Shown: positions 38,567 to 50,886 of the stretch, in pieces
Position numbering within the stretch: the first letter of the stretch is position 1
Layout of the letters: the number at the start of each line of letters is the position of its first letter
Source of the DNA: Pterobdella sp. o SKG-2022
Taxonomy: Eukaryota; Annelida; Clitellata; Hirudinida; Piscicolidae
Length of the DNA: 64,000 nt
Reading direction: 5' to 3'
Assembly (NCBI GenBank): GCA_964035795.1
Contig: OZ038321.1
Span: 5,322,337 to 5,386,336, forward strand
Program-made: the position numbers and the translations under genes
Notes under the pieces: generated by a model
The model's input: the letters and a program-made list of their open reading frames with translations, nothing else
What the model was told of the DNA's origin: nothing
Database searches by the model: none

Positions 38567-39385
38567 TTTATGCTTAATTTATAAAATCGAAATAAAATGA
38601 TAGAGTTAATGATTTTTCAATAACTGAAAAGTCGAAGACACATCGAAAGTAAGGTGAAAACTCTATCTAATCTACTTTTGCACTCTTTAAAAAATAAATA
38701 ATTTTGTCTTTTTATTGAATGATGATGTTTTAAAAATATTTTAAATTTATTTAAAAATCATTGAAAAATATACTTTAGAATAAAGCATAACACATTTCAA
38801 AGGTTTTATTTAATGCATTTTCAAAAATATTAAACATTTAAAAGAATAAATAACCAATGTTTGATTTGACAAAAAAAATTTCGGAAAGTTCTGGAAACAC
38901 ACAGACGTCCAAGAAAAGCGTCAAATCTTGTTTTTGTTAGCGCCTATAAATCAAAAATTTGAAAGACTAAATGCCTTGCAATGTTGACTTAAAATACTTT
39001 ATAGAATAGTTTTTTTGAAATTGATCATATTTGTTCCAGATATTCATCAAACTTTCTATTCTATCTTTTGAAAAAATGATTTTTCTAGTGATTCTGAACT
39101 ATATTTTTAAGGCGCGAAAATGATTTGATATATCTAGGGTATACGAACTTTCAACCATTGCGTCTATGTATATCCCTTAGCAGCAGGGTAGGCGGTAGGG
39201 AACCACTGAACAGCATGTTTTACAAAGAATAAATAAGACTAAAAAAATAATTAAAAATAGAAATATAATGTATGAAATACAATTGAAAAACACTCATAAT
39301 TTACATAAAGAATATTTATTATTTACTTTTGATTTTTTTCAAAACATGACCACAATAACAAACCATCAGTCCCCAGTCTTGAAAA
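38567..39385. other. AT-rich sequence upstream of ankyrin-tail gene
   Basis: It should contain the promoter of the minus-strand gene. I see no exon encoding ankyrin repeats and no other feature. Confidence 0.5.
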
Positions 39386-41240
39386 TGTTCGATATTGGAA
39401 CCTACAATTGTAGGTCATTACAATATCTTTAGCGAAATACGAAGAGCAGGTCAAGGAAGTATATCATTACCTTCGGGAAATGACTTATACTACTCAGGTA
39501 ATTCTACAAAGAAAATGATGTAGGTTTTATGGTAAAAAAGAGCTTAGTTGAAAAGGTTACAGGTTTTAGAGGTATCTCAGACCGAATCGCCGAACTTACA
39601 GTACAAATCAACAAAACGACTCGAATCCAACAAATACAAGTTTATATGCCCACTTGTAGTAATTCTGACGAAGAAGTAAAATTAATATACGAAAATGTAA
39701 ATGAATTATTACGAGAAAAAAGTGCACCAATAATCGTCTTCATGGGGGATTTTAACGCAAAAATCGGCATAGGAGAGTCAAATGAGCAGTGTACAGGCAA
39801 CTATGTAAACGGTTTGAGAAATACAAGAAGACAAATGCTCATCAATTTCGCGCAGTGTAACTCGTTAAAGATAATAAACACGCTGTACAAAACAAACTAA
39901 TCGCAGATGGGCTTGGGTCTCACCTAACGGCGAAACTAAAAACGAAATTGACTAAATACTATCAAATAAACTCTCATTATTTACTAATGCTTCAGTAATA
40001 AACCAATTAAACACAGGAAGTGACCATAGATTACTAAGAGAAAAATTATCAATAAACGTCAAACTGGAGCGTTTACGAATGGTAAGACGCAACAAACGAC
40101 CATTTCTCTAAAACTTAAGCGCACAAAAACAAGAATTTTAAATACAACTAAAAAACAAACCTAAGAGTCTTAATCTAGACGACCCGATAGACACCTCAGA
40201 AGCAAAAATAACAGACTCAATAAACACAGTGGCAGTCAAAGTTGCAAGAAAAAATAAAAAAGAAAGAATCGAAAAGCTATCACCAGCAACAAGGTTCTTA
40301 CTGAACAAACGAAAAACACATAAGAGGTTGGGCATGGCGATCACAAAAATCGAATACGCAGAGCTATGCAAAATTACGCGTCAAGCAGTACAAAATGACA
40401 TAGACGTTTTTAATGAGAAACAACTACTGCATACCATTGAAAAACGAAAAAAAAAATCAAAGATGCAATTAAAAAGATTGACATAGGTGAAAAGAAATTA
40501 ACTTGCATCAAAGAGGAAAATGGCTCTCTATCTTACGACAAACAGCGCATTGCAGCTCGGTTTAGCGAATACTACAGTGACCAGTTCAGCTCCACACAGC
40601 CTACAGTAAACACGGGACTCAGATTTTAAGAAGTAAATGAGAAAGTTCCAAGCATGCTTAAATCTGAAGTACAACGAGCAGTCCAGGAGCTAAAAATCAG
40701 AAGCTCACCAAGAGAAGATATGGTAACAAACGCTGATTTAAAGTTGGGTGGAGATACAATCGTTGAAGCGTTTACCGAGCTATATAACAAATGATAGAAA
40801 AAAAAAGTGGTAAGTTATGGATGAAGGCGATAGTATTGCTGATTCACAAAAAAAGGAGATACCACCGAGGTTTCGAACTATCGACCGATAAGCTTATTAT
40901 TTTCTTTGTACAAAGTTTACTCCAACGTCATCCTTCAAAGTTTAGAATCACAAATGAACCAACCGCGATTTGCATGATATAATTTGAGTATTAAAGCAGA
41001 AGAGCCAATCAAAAACAAAAAAAAAGAAGATTCCACTAAGTTTTCAAATGATTTTCTTGAACCTGTTAAAAGCCTTCCAAAGAATTTTGAGCAACTATAT
41101 AGTATATGTAAAAAAAATTACCTTAACATCACAACTAAAAGGCGGATGCAGTCAGGAATTTGAGAATTTTCATCAACCTACGACATCCCGTTCACAGCCA
41201 CGAACACAAATATTACACCGCAAAAAAAATCAAACAGGTT
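39386..41240 (+). mobile_element. Decayed LINE, endonuclease to RT region
   Basis: The segment opens with FDIGTYNCRSL-like sequence at about 39388. 39529-39897 is an open stretch with IQVYMPTCSNSDEE and IIVFMGDFNAKIG, the AP-endonuclease signature. Farther on, AVQELKIRSSPREDM and LGGDTIVEAFTELYN correspond to the start of the RT domain, and broken frames give IHKKGD- and RPISLL-like pieces. Several stops and frameshifts follow, and the 3' end of the element is not clear. Confidence 0.85.
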
Positions 41241-41564
41241 TGTACAACAATTTTTATTTAATTCAGTCTCATTTCGGAAAAGATTACAAGCTTCTAGCTG
41301 AATAATATTAACTAATGTTAATTATTCATGAAGGTTGAGGAAAGGATTTGAAAACTAGCAATGATGATCCTCTTTATTGCAAAAACCTTGTAAAATGTTT
41401 TTCTGGAAGTATGTAACATTTAATTACCTAGTTTAAAAATCGCCAATATCTTGTTCAAACGGTCATGCGTTGATACTTTTAGATTCCTTTCTCACCTGTC
41501 TCTCTACATTAAGATGAGTTATTACCAGTTACAAGTATCTTAAATTAAATGTCAATAAAAAAAA

Positions 41565-41760
41565 TTGTGTTAAGCAGGCATGTAGGTTTGAGGTTGAAGG
41601 TAGTAGAGGAAGGAGAAATCCAAGGTTAGGTTAGAAAGGTATGATGGAAAACCTTTGTCGTAGGCTTGGGCTAGGTCTCGAAGATGCCTATGACAGGGTG
41701 AAAAAGAGAGAGGTTAGATCATGGAAAGAAGTCAGTGACCCCTTAGAAAAGAAGATGCTA
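41565..41760 (+). mobile_element. 3' end of LINE, copy of 4220-4440 / 50680-50880
   Basis: The sequence from GTTAAGCAGGCATGTAGG to the KEVSDPLEK-coding end is a close copy of the 3' ends of the two deletion derivatives at 3424-4440 and 49518-50886. Confidence 0.85.
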
Positions 41761-42219
41761 AAATGGTACTGATACTGAATAAAACATGTTCATATGGTTT
41801 CAATGTTGAACAAATTTCAGGTCTCATGTTGCAACAAGCCCACAGTTCCTTTTTAAAAGATAAGTATAACCATTATAAAATCTTATTCGTAATTTATAAT
41901 AACTTCAGCATCTTCAATGTTAAACAGGGGTCATGCACTGATACTTGAAGATTCCTCTCACGTCACCCTTCAAAAAGTTCAGTTATTACCAGTTATGAGT
42001 ATTTTACTTTGCCTCGCTGCAAAGAACAACTTTAGAATTTTTTAATGCTCAACCAAAACATTTATTGACATTTGACTTGTTTCTTCAATAAACTTTTGAA
42101 TACCATGTTTCACTTCTGTTAAAACAAGATATGTTTGAAAAGATTTACCAGAGAATTATGCTCTTGCTTTTCTCGAAGAGCACTGTTTCAAAACTTAGCT
42201 TGGCTAAACATGAAGCTAT

Positions 42220-42641
42220 GAATATAATTTCAGAACACTAGTAAGTTTATTAAGATACGAAGCTTTTCGTTAACAACCTAACATTTTCAAGTATGAGAAA
42301 CCGTTTTATTGATATTACTATGGCAACAGATAAAAGTTAATTCTAAACCCCATAGTTATTGCAAAAAATATTACTAAAATAATAGTGACGTGGACTATAA
42401 CGTAAATCAGAGATAATTTAAAGTGAATATGTAAGCAACTCTAATAAAATAAGGCCTATTATGTAACACCATTTCTAAATCATAATAAATTCCTAATCTT
42501 GCAGTTCATGAATGTTGCAATAATATATCATAAAAGCTATAGTAATATCAATAAAACGGTTTCTCATACTTGAAAATGTTACGTTGTTAACGAAAAGCTT
42601 CGTATCTTAATAAACTTAATAGTGTTCTGAAATTATATTCA
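42220..42641. mobile_element. Foldback/MITE element with ~100-bp inverted termini, copy 2
   Basis: The left arm (about 42220-42322) and right arm (about 42538-42641) are inverted copies, with GAATATAATTTCAGAACAC at the outer edge and CATTTTCAAGTATGAGAAAC inside. The spacer is about 215 bp and non-coding. The arms share blocks with the palindrome at 23680-23840. Confidence 0.88.
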
Positions 42642-43942
42642 TTTTACGGTTTGGCTTTTGAAAAAATCATTATGAAGCTATGAAAATGCTAATGTTTAAA
42701 TAATTCATATGTGCTTAATATTGCATAAAAAGTGAGAAATTTTACACAATTGCGTGACCTCTTATCATTATTTACGTAATTTCTTTTTCTTATACATAAA
42801 ATTGAATTTATAAAAAATTATTAGTTTAATTTTTTTGTTAAAAGTTGAATGTATCTGAAACTTTTCTTCTATTTCAAGTTCATAAAAAATTATTAACTAA
42901 ATTATATCAAAAGTATTATTAGTTAACGCTACAAAGTTGTTAAACATGTTTTTACGTACATGCGCGTGCCGAGTGTTTAAAGTAAAAAATCTTTTTCAAA
43001 AAATTTTTCAGATTTTAAAACACTGAAAATTTTTTCATAATTTTGGGATTGAAAAATTACCATTTTTTTTAAATTACAAAAGTTAAATGCAATTTGAATG
43101 ATGAAATGTTTTACCGACATGCGCAAACCAGGTTCTCTAGAGTCATGCTAGGAGCAGTCGGGATGGATAGAAGTGTGAAACTATTTATTTTTTACGCACT
43201 TGAGATTATGGTAGTAAAAAAAAAAACAAGAAATGGAGATCGATGTAACAAGAATGATGACTAAACTTTTGCTAAATGTGATACCGTGATTGACTACAAA
43301 GACAGAGACCCGTACCAAGCACTGAAAACAAACGCAGAGATGCCGAAAATAGTTTAAGAAAAAAGAAAAAGAGGTTATGCAAACAAGAAATTCTGAAAAT
43401 GAATATTCAAAAAAAACCAAAAAAAACATTAAAAAATTTTTTTTTTAATAGTTGAAAGTTTTGTTTTTCGTCATTAATTAAGAAAAAAGCTATAATTTTT
43501 GATAAATTTAACTTACAAAATACAGTTTTGATATAAAAAATGTATTCAAAAGTGTCACATTGAAAAGTTAACATTTTTTTGATAATTTGTGAATATCTTG
43601 CATAAAGAAACGTATTATAAAAACAATGAAGTATAAAAAAATATTTTGCAAATATTTAGAATATAAACACATAAATATTTCTAATACTTTTAAAAAAGAA
43701 AGACATGAATAATATCAAAAACACGAAAATTAATGTGAAATATCAACAGCAGCTCGACAACATTACAAAAAATAGGAGGTGGCCTGACAGTTTAGGTTAT
43801 TTTGTGACGTATGAGAAAGCGGAAGAGAGACTGGGCACAAGATTATGACGATGAAGAGTGTGTTGGGTTTCTGGGGTTGTCCTAAAGTGGAGATCAGTAA
43901 ATAAAGTTAAAATACAAAGAATGATATGGAGAATATAGAAAT

Positions 43943-44224
43943 TTAAATAAATCCAGTTATATAAAAATATTTGTACTTGAATGGAGTAATGAGAGGTCTA
44001 GGATAGGTGAATAGGTATGATGAGAATGAAGTCAAAGGTTGAGGTGATGATAATGAACCTTTGTTCATCATTAACTTCTTATTATGCACCTCTAGACATT
44101 TATCCTTCTTTTCCCTATCATTACCATTAGAATCATCATCAACCCTGCAATTCTCATCAAAAAAATTTGTTTCTTCAAGCAGAAGTTCTCTAATGGGTGC
44201 TCTATGTCCATCTGGTGCTGTATC
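43943..44224 (-). CDS. Candidate terminal exon of an unidentified gene
   Basis: After an acceptor-like TATACACAG, the minus strand stays open for 93 codons to a TAA: DTAPDGHRAPIRELLLEE, then acidic and Lys-rich residues, then a Ser/Pro/Tyr-rich end. It has no internal stops although the surroundings are AT-rich. I do not recognise it and see no upstream exons, so it may be a remnant or chance. Confidence 0.3.
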   Translation of the reverse strand, partial: DTAPDGHRAPIRELLLEETNFFDENCRVDDDSNGNDREKKDKCLEVHNKKLMMNKGSLSSPQPLTSFSSYLFTYPRPLITPFKYKYFYITGFI

Positions 44225-45006
44225 CTGTGTATATTTTTAAACAATTTATTTTTGAGTAAAGATAAACACTAAATTTTAATTATCTTTGTCTTGAAACGTG
44301 ATTTTCACCATTGAGTTGCAAGATAAAATGATCACAACGTAAAAAAATAAACCTTGTATGCATATTGTTTGTAAACTGCGCGCTTTAAAAATCTTAATAA
44401 GAATATTTACTTATTAATTTATTATCAAAATTTGGCTGTGTTTTGTTAATAGAGTTAAGACTTATTTTGAATAAAATAAGCATTAAAAATCGAAAGTTTA
44501 AATGTGAGCGGCAATGTAGGAATAACTGGGAGAATAAAACTATTTCCAAACCAAGAAAAAGTGAAAAAACAAAAATATTCTTTTAGTTTTTTGTTAAACA
44601 GCATTCTAAGTATTCAAATGGAACTGATTTACTTTGAGAAAGCCTTTTCAACTCCAAAAAATATTCCCCAAACCTCCTCCATCTCTTCTCTTCATGAAAA
44701 AACAACCTTCCATTTTACAAAAAACCCTATTCTCCACAATAAAAAACTTTCTCCCATCATGATTATCAATACCATTTAACGTCATTGGCACCTTTTTCAA
44801 AAAAGGTTTAACAAAATCATAAGCCGTCTATTTCTTCTGTATAAAAAGTAGTTTTCCTCGAAACCTAACTTTTTCATGTCATCTCTAGCACGCTTTTTTT
44901 AAATAACTAGTCTACTTTTCTTGAAGTTCATGTTACAACTCAGTGTTCAACTATATTTTGGCTTTCTCCATAGTTGGCCGAACATTCTCAACATTTGACT
45001 TCGGAG

Positions 45007-45297
45007 TATAGCAATTAAAGTTTAAAAACATCAATTGAGGATTCATACATTTATTTAAAACAAAAGCTATAATTTTTGATAAGTATAGCCTTATCATAAA
45101 ACATTAGCATGAAGTGACTTTGTTTATAGGATTACAGTGATGAGTTAAAAGATAATTTAGAGTATTACGTGATAACTATGTAAGAAATATTAACTATAAA
45201 TTAAGTTCAAAGCAATTCTAATGTATGATTATGTCTAGCATAGGTTGTGAAGTTGTATGAATCCTCAAATGATGTTTTTAAAGTTTAATTGCTATAA
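45007..45297. mobile_element. MITE with ~40-bp terminal inverted repeats
   Basis: The left end TATAGCAATTAAAGTTTAAA at about 45007 and the right end ending TTTAATTGCTATA at about 45297 are inverted. The match continues inward to GGATTCATAC / GTATGAATCC (about 40 bp). The interior is non-coding and AT-rich. TA at both edges would fit a Tc1/mariner-type target duplication. Confidence 0.8.
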
Positions 45298-45799
45298 AAA
45301 ACATACATAAAATTCTGAAGTTACTTTTGAGTATAGCTTCTAACTATGGTATGCTGCATATTTTCATCTTAAAACTACCTCATTGCCAGCTGTACTTCAT
45401 AACAACTAGTCATTTCATCACCCTGTTTTCATTTCTTATTAACGTTTCTACCAATTTCTGCGTTGAAGCTCATGTCTTACTTATTCCGCTGTTCCAACAG
45501 GGTTAGTCAACTGGCTGATGAATTTATGAGATGAAAGGAAGTTGGATGAATCATCATTGTAACATAATGGGCATGTAAGGTGAAGGATAAAAAATTAGTG
45601 CAAATCTGTTAAGTATGAAATAAAGTTTTGATTTATTCTCTAGGTAAAATGTGGCTGTGTGGTGATTAAGTTATAGGGTTGATGTGAGGTGGTTGTTTAT
45701 TTAATAATTTTTTGTGTAAGGTAGTGATGTAGTTATGAACTATTTCTTTGTGTATTTGCTGAAGTTTTTACTCAATTGTTAGTGTTTTTGTTGGTGGTG

Positions 45800-48700
45800 A
45801 TAAATATCAGGTTTAGGTTTTCCTCTTGCATCCTTGGGAACATAAGGGTGCAACAACTATCCTCCAACGCACTCGGTTCTGGCTAATCCTCTTCAGCTCA
45901 GCCCACGTCATTCCGGTAATCTTCGCCTCTACCTCAATGCTTCTCCGCCAGATCTGCTTAAAGCGGCCAACTTTTCTCTTCGTTTGTGGGTTGCAGTCCA
46001 GAGTCTGTCTAGTGATATTGGCTGCAGGCTTGCGTAGCGTATGATCTATCCATTCTCATTTCCACTTCTTTTATTCCGTTTCCAGTGTGACTTGTTTCGT
46101 CTTGTTCTAAAGTTCTTCGTTAGAGACAACTTATGGCCAATTGGTGTTCAGGATGTTTCTTAAGCATCGGTTCGTGAATGTCTGAAGTTTGTGGGTGTTG
46201 GTATATGTCCCTCACCACGTCTCAGAGATAGAGTAGAACCAATTTCACAATACTGTTGAAAATCATGACCTTATTGCGATTAAAGCTTTCAAGCTCCAAA
46301 TTTGTCGAAGGGTGTTGAAAACGTGTCTAGCTTTGTTGATGCGGCTATTGATGTCTTCGTATGCTGACAACATTGCCCAAGTAGATAAACTTGTCAACCT
46401 TCTTGATTTCCTCGTGATGTAGTTTCACTGGATCTTAGTTCTTGTTGTTGATTCATGACTTTTGCCTTCCCATTATTGATTTTAAGTTCAGTCTTTTCAG
46501 CCTCCTCTGCGACGATACAGTTTCTCTTGCGCACCTTGCTGTTTGTGGGAGAGAAGGCTTATGTCATCTGCAATGTCTAGGTCCTCTAGCTGTTTTTTGA
46601 AGGTTCACTGGATGCCTGTCCTTTTTTTACCTCCATGTTCCATCGTGTAGGTTAGTAACGTACCCTATCTTCATCATCAGGCTGTTAGTGTTGATGTTAG
46701 AATGTTTTTTTGCATATTAAGAACTTACCTAAGAACCTAGCCTGATGAGATCAGACTGATGAAACAATCTGTGTGTGGTTCTCCGAAAAAATTATTTTAA
46801 AACAAGATAAAATTAGTAAGCCAAAAGTATTAATGGAAGACAGAGAAAAATCGTTTAGATTTGTACCCTGAAAGAGTAGCAGCCCCACCAACTAGCAGGC
46901 ATAAACGCTAGGGTGTAGATGTTATGCCTTGGACAAGTGCCTTTTAACGTCATGCCCGGGATGCCTGTTCTCTGGTCTACTGTAGACTGCTTCATGACCT
47001 AGTCAACCACCATCAAGAAAAAGGTCGGTGAAAGCAGACAGCTCTGACAGAAGCCAGTTTGCACGCTGAAAGGTTCCAATAGTTTTTCATCGTGGATCAC
47101 TTGACAGGTAGCTGGATGATGTTTATAAACTTTAGTGGAAAGCCGTAGTATCAAGATGACATCTCGGTCGACACTGTCAAAAGCTTTTTGAAAGTCGACG
47201 AAGACTGCGTACAGAGGAGTCTGCCAATCGAGATACTGCTCGATGATGCTGCGCATGGTTGCAGTGTGATCCGTGTATGAGCAATCTTGTCGGAAGCCTG
47301 ATTGTTCTTCCCGAAATGTCTTGTCCAAGGCATTTTTCAGTCTCTCGAAGATGATTTTGCTCAGTATTTTGCCGAGAATGAACAGCATGATTTCTCGCCA
47401 GATGATGCAAGATAAAAGGTTCTCTTTACAAGATGTTCTCTTTTCCAGTCATTTGGCACTCATTCCTGTTACCAGATCTTGCATAAAAAAGATGCAACAT
47501 TTCAGTTGAGGTCTGGATGTCAGCCTTCAAAGTTTCAGGTGGAATTTCATCCAGATCGGCTACATTTCCTGACTTGAAGAACTTGATGGGCTTGAAAATC
47601 TCAGTTTTGCTGGAAAGGTTGGTGTTGATGTCGAGGAGCTCGTTAGGTGGCGGGATGACAAGTGGAACAGATGGTGCTGGTCAGTTAAGCGTTTTTTTAA
47701 AACGTTCCGCCCATCGTGCTTTCTGCTGTTCTTCGCCAAGGATAATGTTTCTGCCCTTGTCCTTTACAGGCCGACTTGGGTTGCTGTTTTTGCCGAAGAG
47801 TGTCCTGGTGATCTCATACGGGTGCTTTATGTTCCACTGGCTTGCAGCATTCTCAGCTTCTGCAGTCAGTTCCTCGATGTACGTTCTTTTATCTTCACTC
47901 GCGCTCCGTTTTACCTGTTAGTTTGTCTTTCAGTACTGTGCTTGTAGTTTGTGTTTCTCAGCTTGGTCTTGCGTGCTGTTAATCTAGTCAGATTCAGGTG
48001 CCCCCTCTCAGTGATGAGTGTTCAGGTGTCTGTTGAAAGCCACTCTTTGTGCTTCTTGGTTTTCTTGCCCAAAACTTTTTTGCAGGTTATTGGCTAAGTC
48101 TCTCGAAGACTGTGCCAATGTGCTTCAACTGAGGCTTCTAAGAGTTGGGAAAGCACACTGAGCCTGTTTCTCAGTTTAATCTTGAACTTTTCTGCTTCCG
48201 AATTCACTTTCAAGCTGTGCACGTTGTACTTGTGCGATGGTCTTGCCGCTTGTTCTTTGTAGGCCTTCAACTTGGTTTTGAGTACTGCCACAACCAAGTG
48301 CTGATCTGATGCTCCATCTGCACCACGCTTGATCCTGACATCATACAAGCTTCGTATCCACTTGCGGCTGATGATGATGTGGTCGACCTGGCTCTTAGTT
48401 TTGCCGTCAAGAGAAACTCACGTGGTTTTATGGATCGTCTTATGGCGAAACAATGACCAGATCATTGAAGGTGCAAAACTCTATAAAAAGTTCTCCATTC
48501 TCATTCTGTACTCCGATGCCGTGTCTGTCCATAATGTGTTTGCTGTTTGTGTTATGAGCACCAACCTTGGCTTTCGTGTCTCCCATGAAAATTTTCATGT
48601 CTCTGCAATGGCGGCTTGTATCTATAGCTAAGACTCGTCCTTCTCTTCAAGGCTGCCGCATTGGTAAGAGCGTATCACTGGATGATGGTAACTTTACTGC

Positions 48701-49340
48701 CATTTGAATTAAAGCGTTTCATGAAAATCCTTCATGAAATATGTTCTCAAAACAGCAGTGCTTGTGTTGCTACGGGTGGCATCAACAGTGCTATTCCCTG
48801 TGCGTAAGGTTGGCCTTCCTTCTCTCGAAAGTAGATGATGGTGCATCCACTCAGTAGTTGCGTTCTTTCTGGTCCTGTTCATCTTGTTTCACTTAGGCCT
48901 AGAATCTTCAAGTTGTATTTTTGCATCTCTCGGACAGACTTGAGCTGTCTTTTCTGTCTTATGTAGGGTTGTGATGTTCCAGGTTCCTATCCTGGTTTTT
49001 TCCTTGGTCGCCAAAAGAGTTTTCAGCGCGCTGGTTTCCCGAGGGCTTTCACCAGTTCGCGTCATAAGCTCTGCTAGAGAGAACCCATCCTGGACCAAGC
49101 AGTTTTCAGAGTTTGTTGTAGTTTTTGTAACACATTATTTTTACAAAGCCGGGTTGTTAGCCTAGCTCAAACCCCTGACCTGGAAAAGCAGCAGACTGCA
49201 CTTAAGTCCGACCTCTACCCATTGACCTGTTCGGCTTTGGTGGCCCTGCCAGAAGCTTACACTCCCGCCACCATAGCTCTCAGGGTTACTGAAGTGCCCA
49301 AGCCTCCCGACCAAGACAAGCTGGCAGTCCATCAAGAGGG
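45800..49340 (-). mobile_element. Decayed RTE-type LINE, nearly full length
   Basis: Minus-strand pieces in the correct order: IGTWNITTLHKTEKTAQVC (endonuclease start, about 49010), a V.IKRGADGASDQHLVV block (about 48340), GRILSKIIFERLK, LREEQSGFRQ-like REEQSGFRQD, AVFVDFQKAFDSVDRD (RT motif A, about 47180), FSVQTGFCQSCLLSP (motif B) and NRVRWRIVVAPLCS near 45860 (C-terminal end). Frameshifts and stops throughout make it inactive. It belongs to the same broad clade as the intact element at 12.8-16.3 kb but is a clearly different family. Confidence 0.9.
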
Positions 49341-49517
49341 GTGATAAGTATAGTTTCAACAAACTATTTTTAAAATTTCAAGGCTTTTTCGATGTATTTT
49401 ATAATAGCTAATTCACATAAATTCAACAATATAGTTGAATTTGGAGTTTAAACTAATGCTTTCATTCATAATGCTATTTATTTAGTTATTATATATTTAT
49501 ATAGTAATTATATATGT

Positions 49518-50886
49518 AGATGAAAGTTTTGTATCAAAAAAGCGATAAACGAAATGCATAGCTAAAATATAAAACTTCTGCTCTGAAAGATGCTAAAGAA
49601 GTTTGTGGAGTGAGTAGAGGTAAGCTTCAGCACGGTAAAACTTGGTGGTGGAATCAGAATGTGCCATCACAAAAAAGAGGAAAATTTTTCGGAAGAAACA
49701 ATTCTCATCGTTAAAAAATAAATCCCGTTATGTCTCTGATGAAAAGGAAGCCAAAAGAGCTGTTGCTGAGGCAATGAAGAAAGAGGCGGTGAAAGATATG
49801 TAGGAGATATAGAATGACAAAATGTCGTATTACGTAGAATGAAAATGTCGAAGAAGGAAGCGAATGACTTAGCAGGTAACAACGGCATTAGAGACAAAAA
49901 TGGGAAGATTGTATTTGCCGAGAATAGTCGGAAGAGTGTGGAAAGAGCACATGAATGAAGAGAATCCATGGGATGGGATGGTGAATGTAGCCATTAGAAA
50001 GCAGCTTTTGGAGAAGAAGAGTTGAAAGTTAACTTGGTAAGACAAAGGTCATGGAAAGTGGTGGTAGTGAGGTTATTGTTTTGTATAAGATTGATCCATG
50101 TAGTGTGTGTGGTAAGAGGGCTAACGTGAATTGTGTGAGATGCAAAACATGTAAAAAGTGGATTCATGTGCGATGTGTTAGGGTGAAGAGAGTTTCTTAT
50201 AGGATAAATGGGAACTTTGAATGCAGGGTTTGTATGAATGTTTCAAATGGGGAATGTAATAATGTTTTAAATGTTTGTTTGAGTAACTTGAAAAGAGTGA
50301 ATAGTTATTGTTATCTAAGGGAAATTGAAGAAGACTAGCTGTTACACAAAAGATAGAGCTGGGATGGAAAGCATTCAACAGTGTGTCTTTTATGTCATGT
50401 GGTAAGAGACACGCATGAAACATCAAAGAAAAACTTTATAGGACATGTATGAGGTCTATCACAAAAGAGGGCTTGGAAACTTGGATGGTAACATTCATTG
50501 AAGAGTATTTTGAGAAGCGCAGAAATACGAATGCTAACAATGATGTGTGGTGTGCAGCTAGCTGATGGTGTGAGTATAAAGAAGTTGATATTTAGATTGG
50601 GGTTGAATAGTATGATTGTTGAAGTGCTGAGATATGAGAGTTTGAGATGGCTGGGTCATGTGTTGAGAAAAAAAGATGATGATTGTGTTAAGCAGGCGTG
50701 GAGGTTTGAGGTTAAAGGTATTAGAGGAAAGTGAAGGCCAAGGTTAGCTTGGAAAAGAATGATAAAAAATTTTTGTTGTGAGCTTGGGTTAGGTTTTGAA
50801 GATGCTTATTACAGGGTGAAAGAGTTAGATCATGGAAAGAAATCAGTGCCCTCTTGGAAAAGATGCTGACTATAATAAAATGACTA
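49518..50886 (+). mobile_element. LINE deletion derivative, copy B (RT core missing)
   Basis: The order of recognisable pieces is a pre-RT linker (SRYVSDEKEAKRAVAEAMKK, then IRDKNGKIVFAE, then HMNEENPWDGM), then directly a post-motif-D segment with a frameshift (KVNL...). The zinc knuckle follows (50051-50250: CSVCGKRANVNCVRCKTCKK), then YCYL, MLTMMCGVQLADGVS, SLRWLGHVLRKKDDDCVK and the 3' end. The polymerase palm between NEENPWD and the knuckle is absent. It is closely related to 3424-4440 and 41565-41760. Confidence 0.88.

Noticed and set aside
44504..44779. 91-codon open frame
   Set aside because: No splice context, domain or coding bias beyond that of AT-rich sequence; it could be chance.
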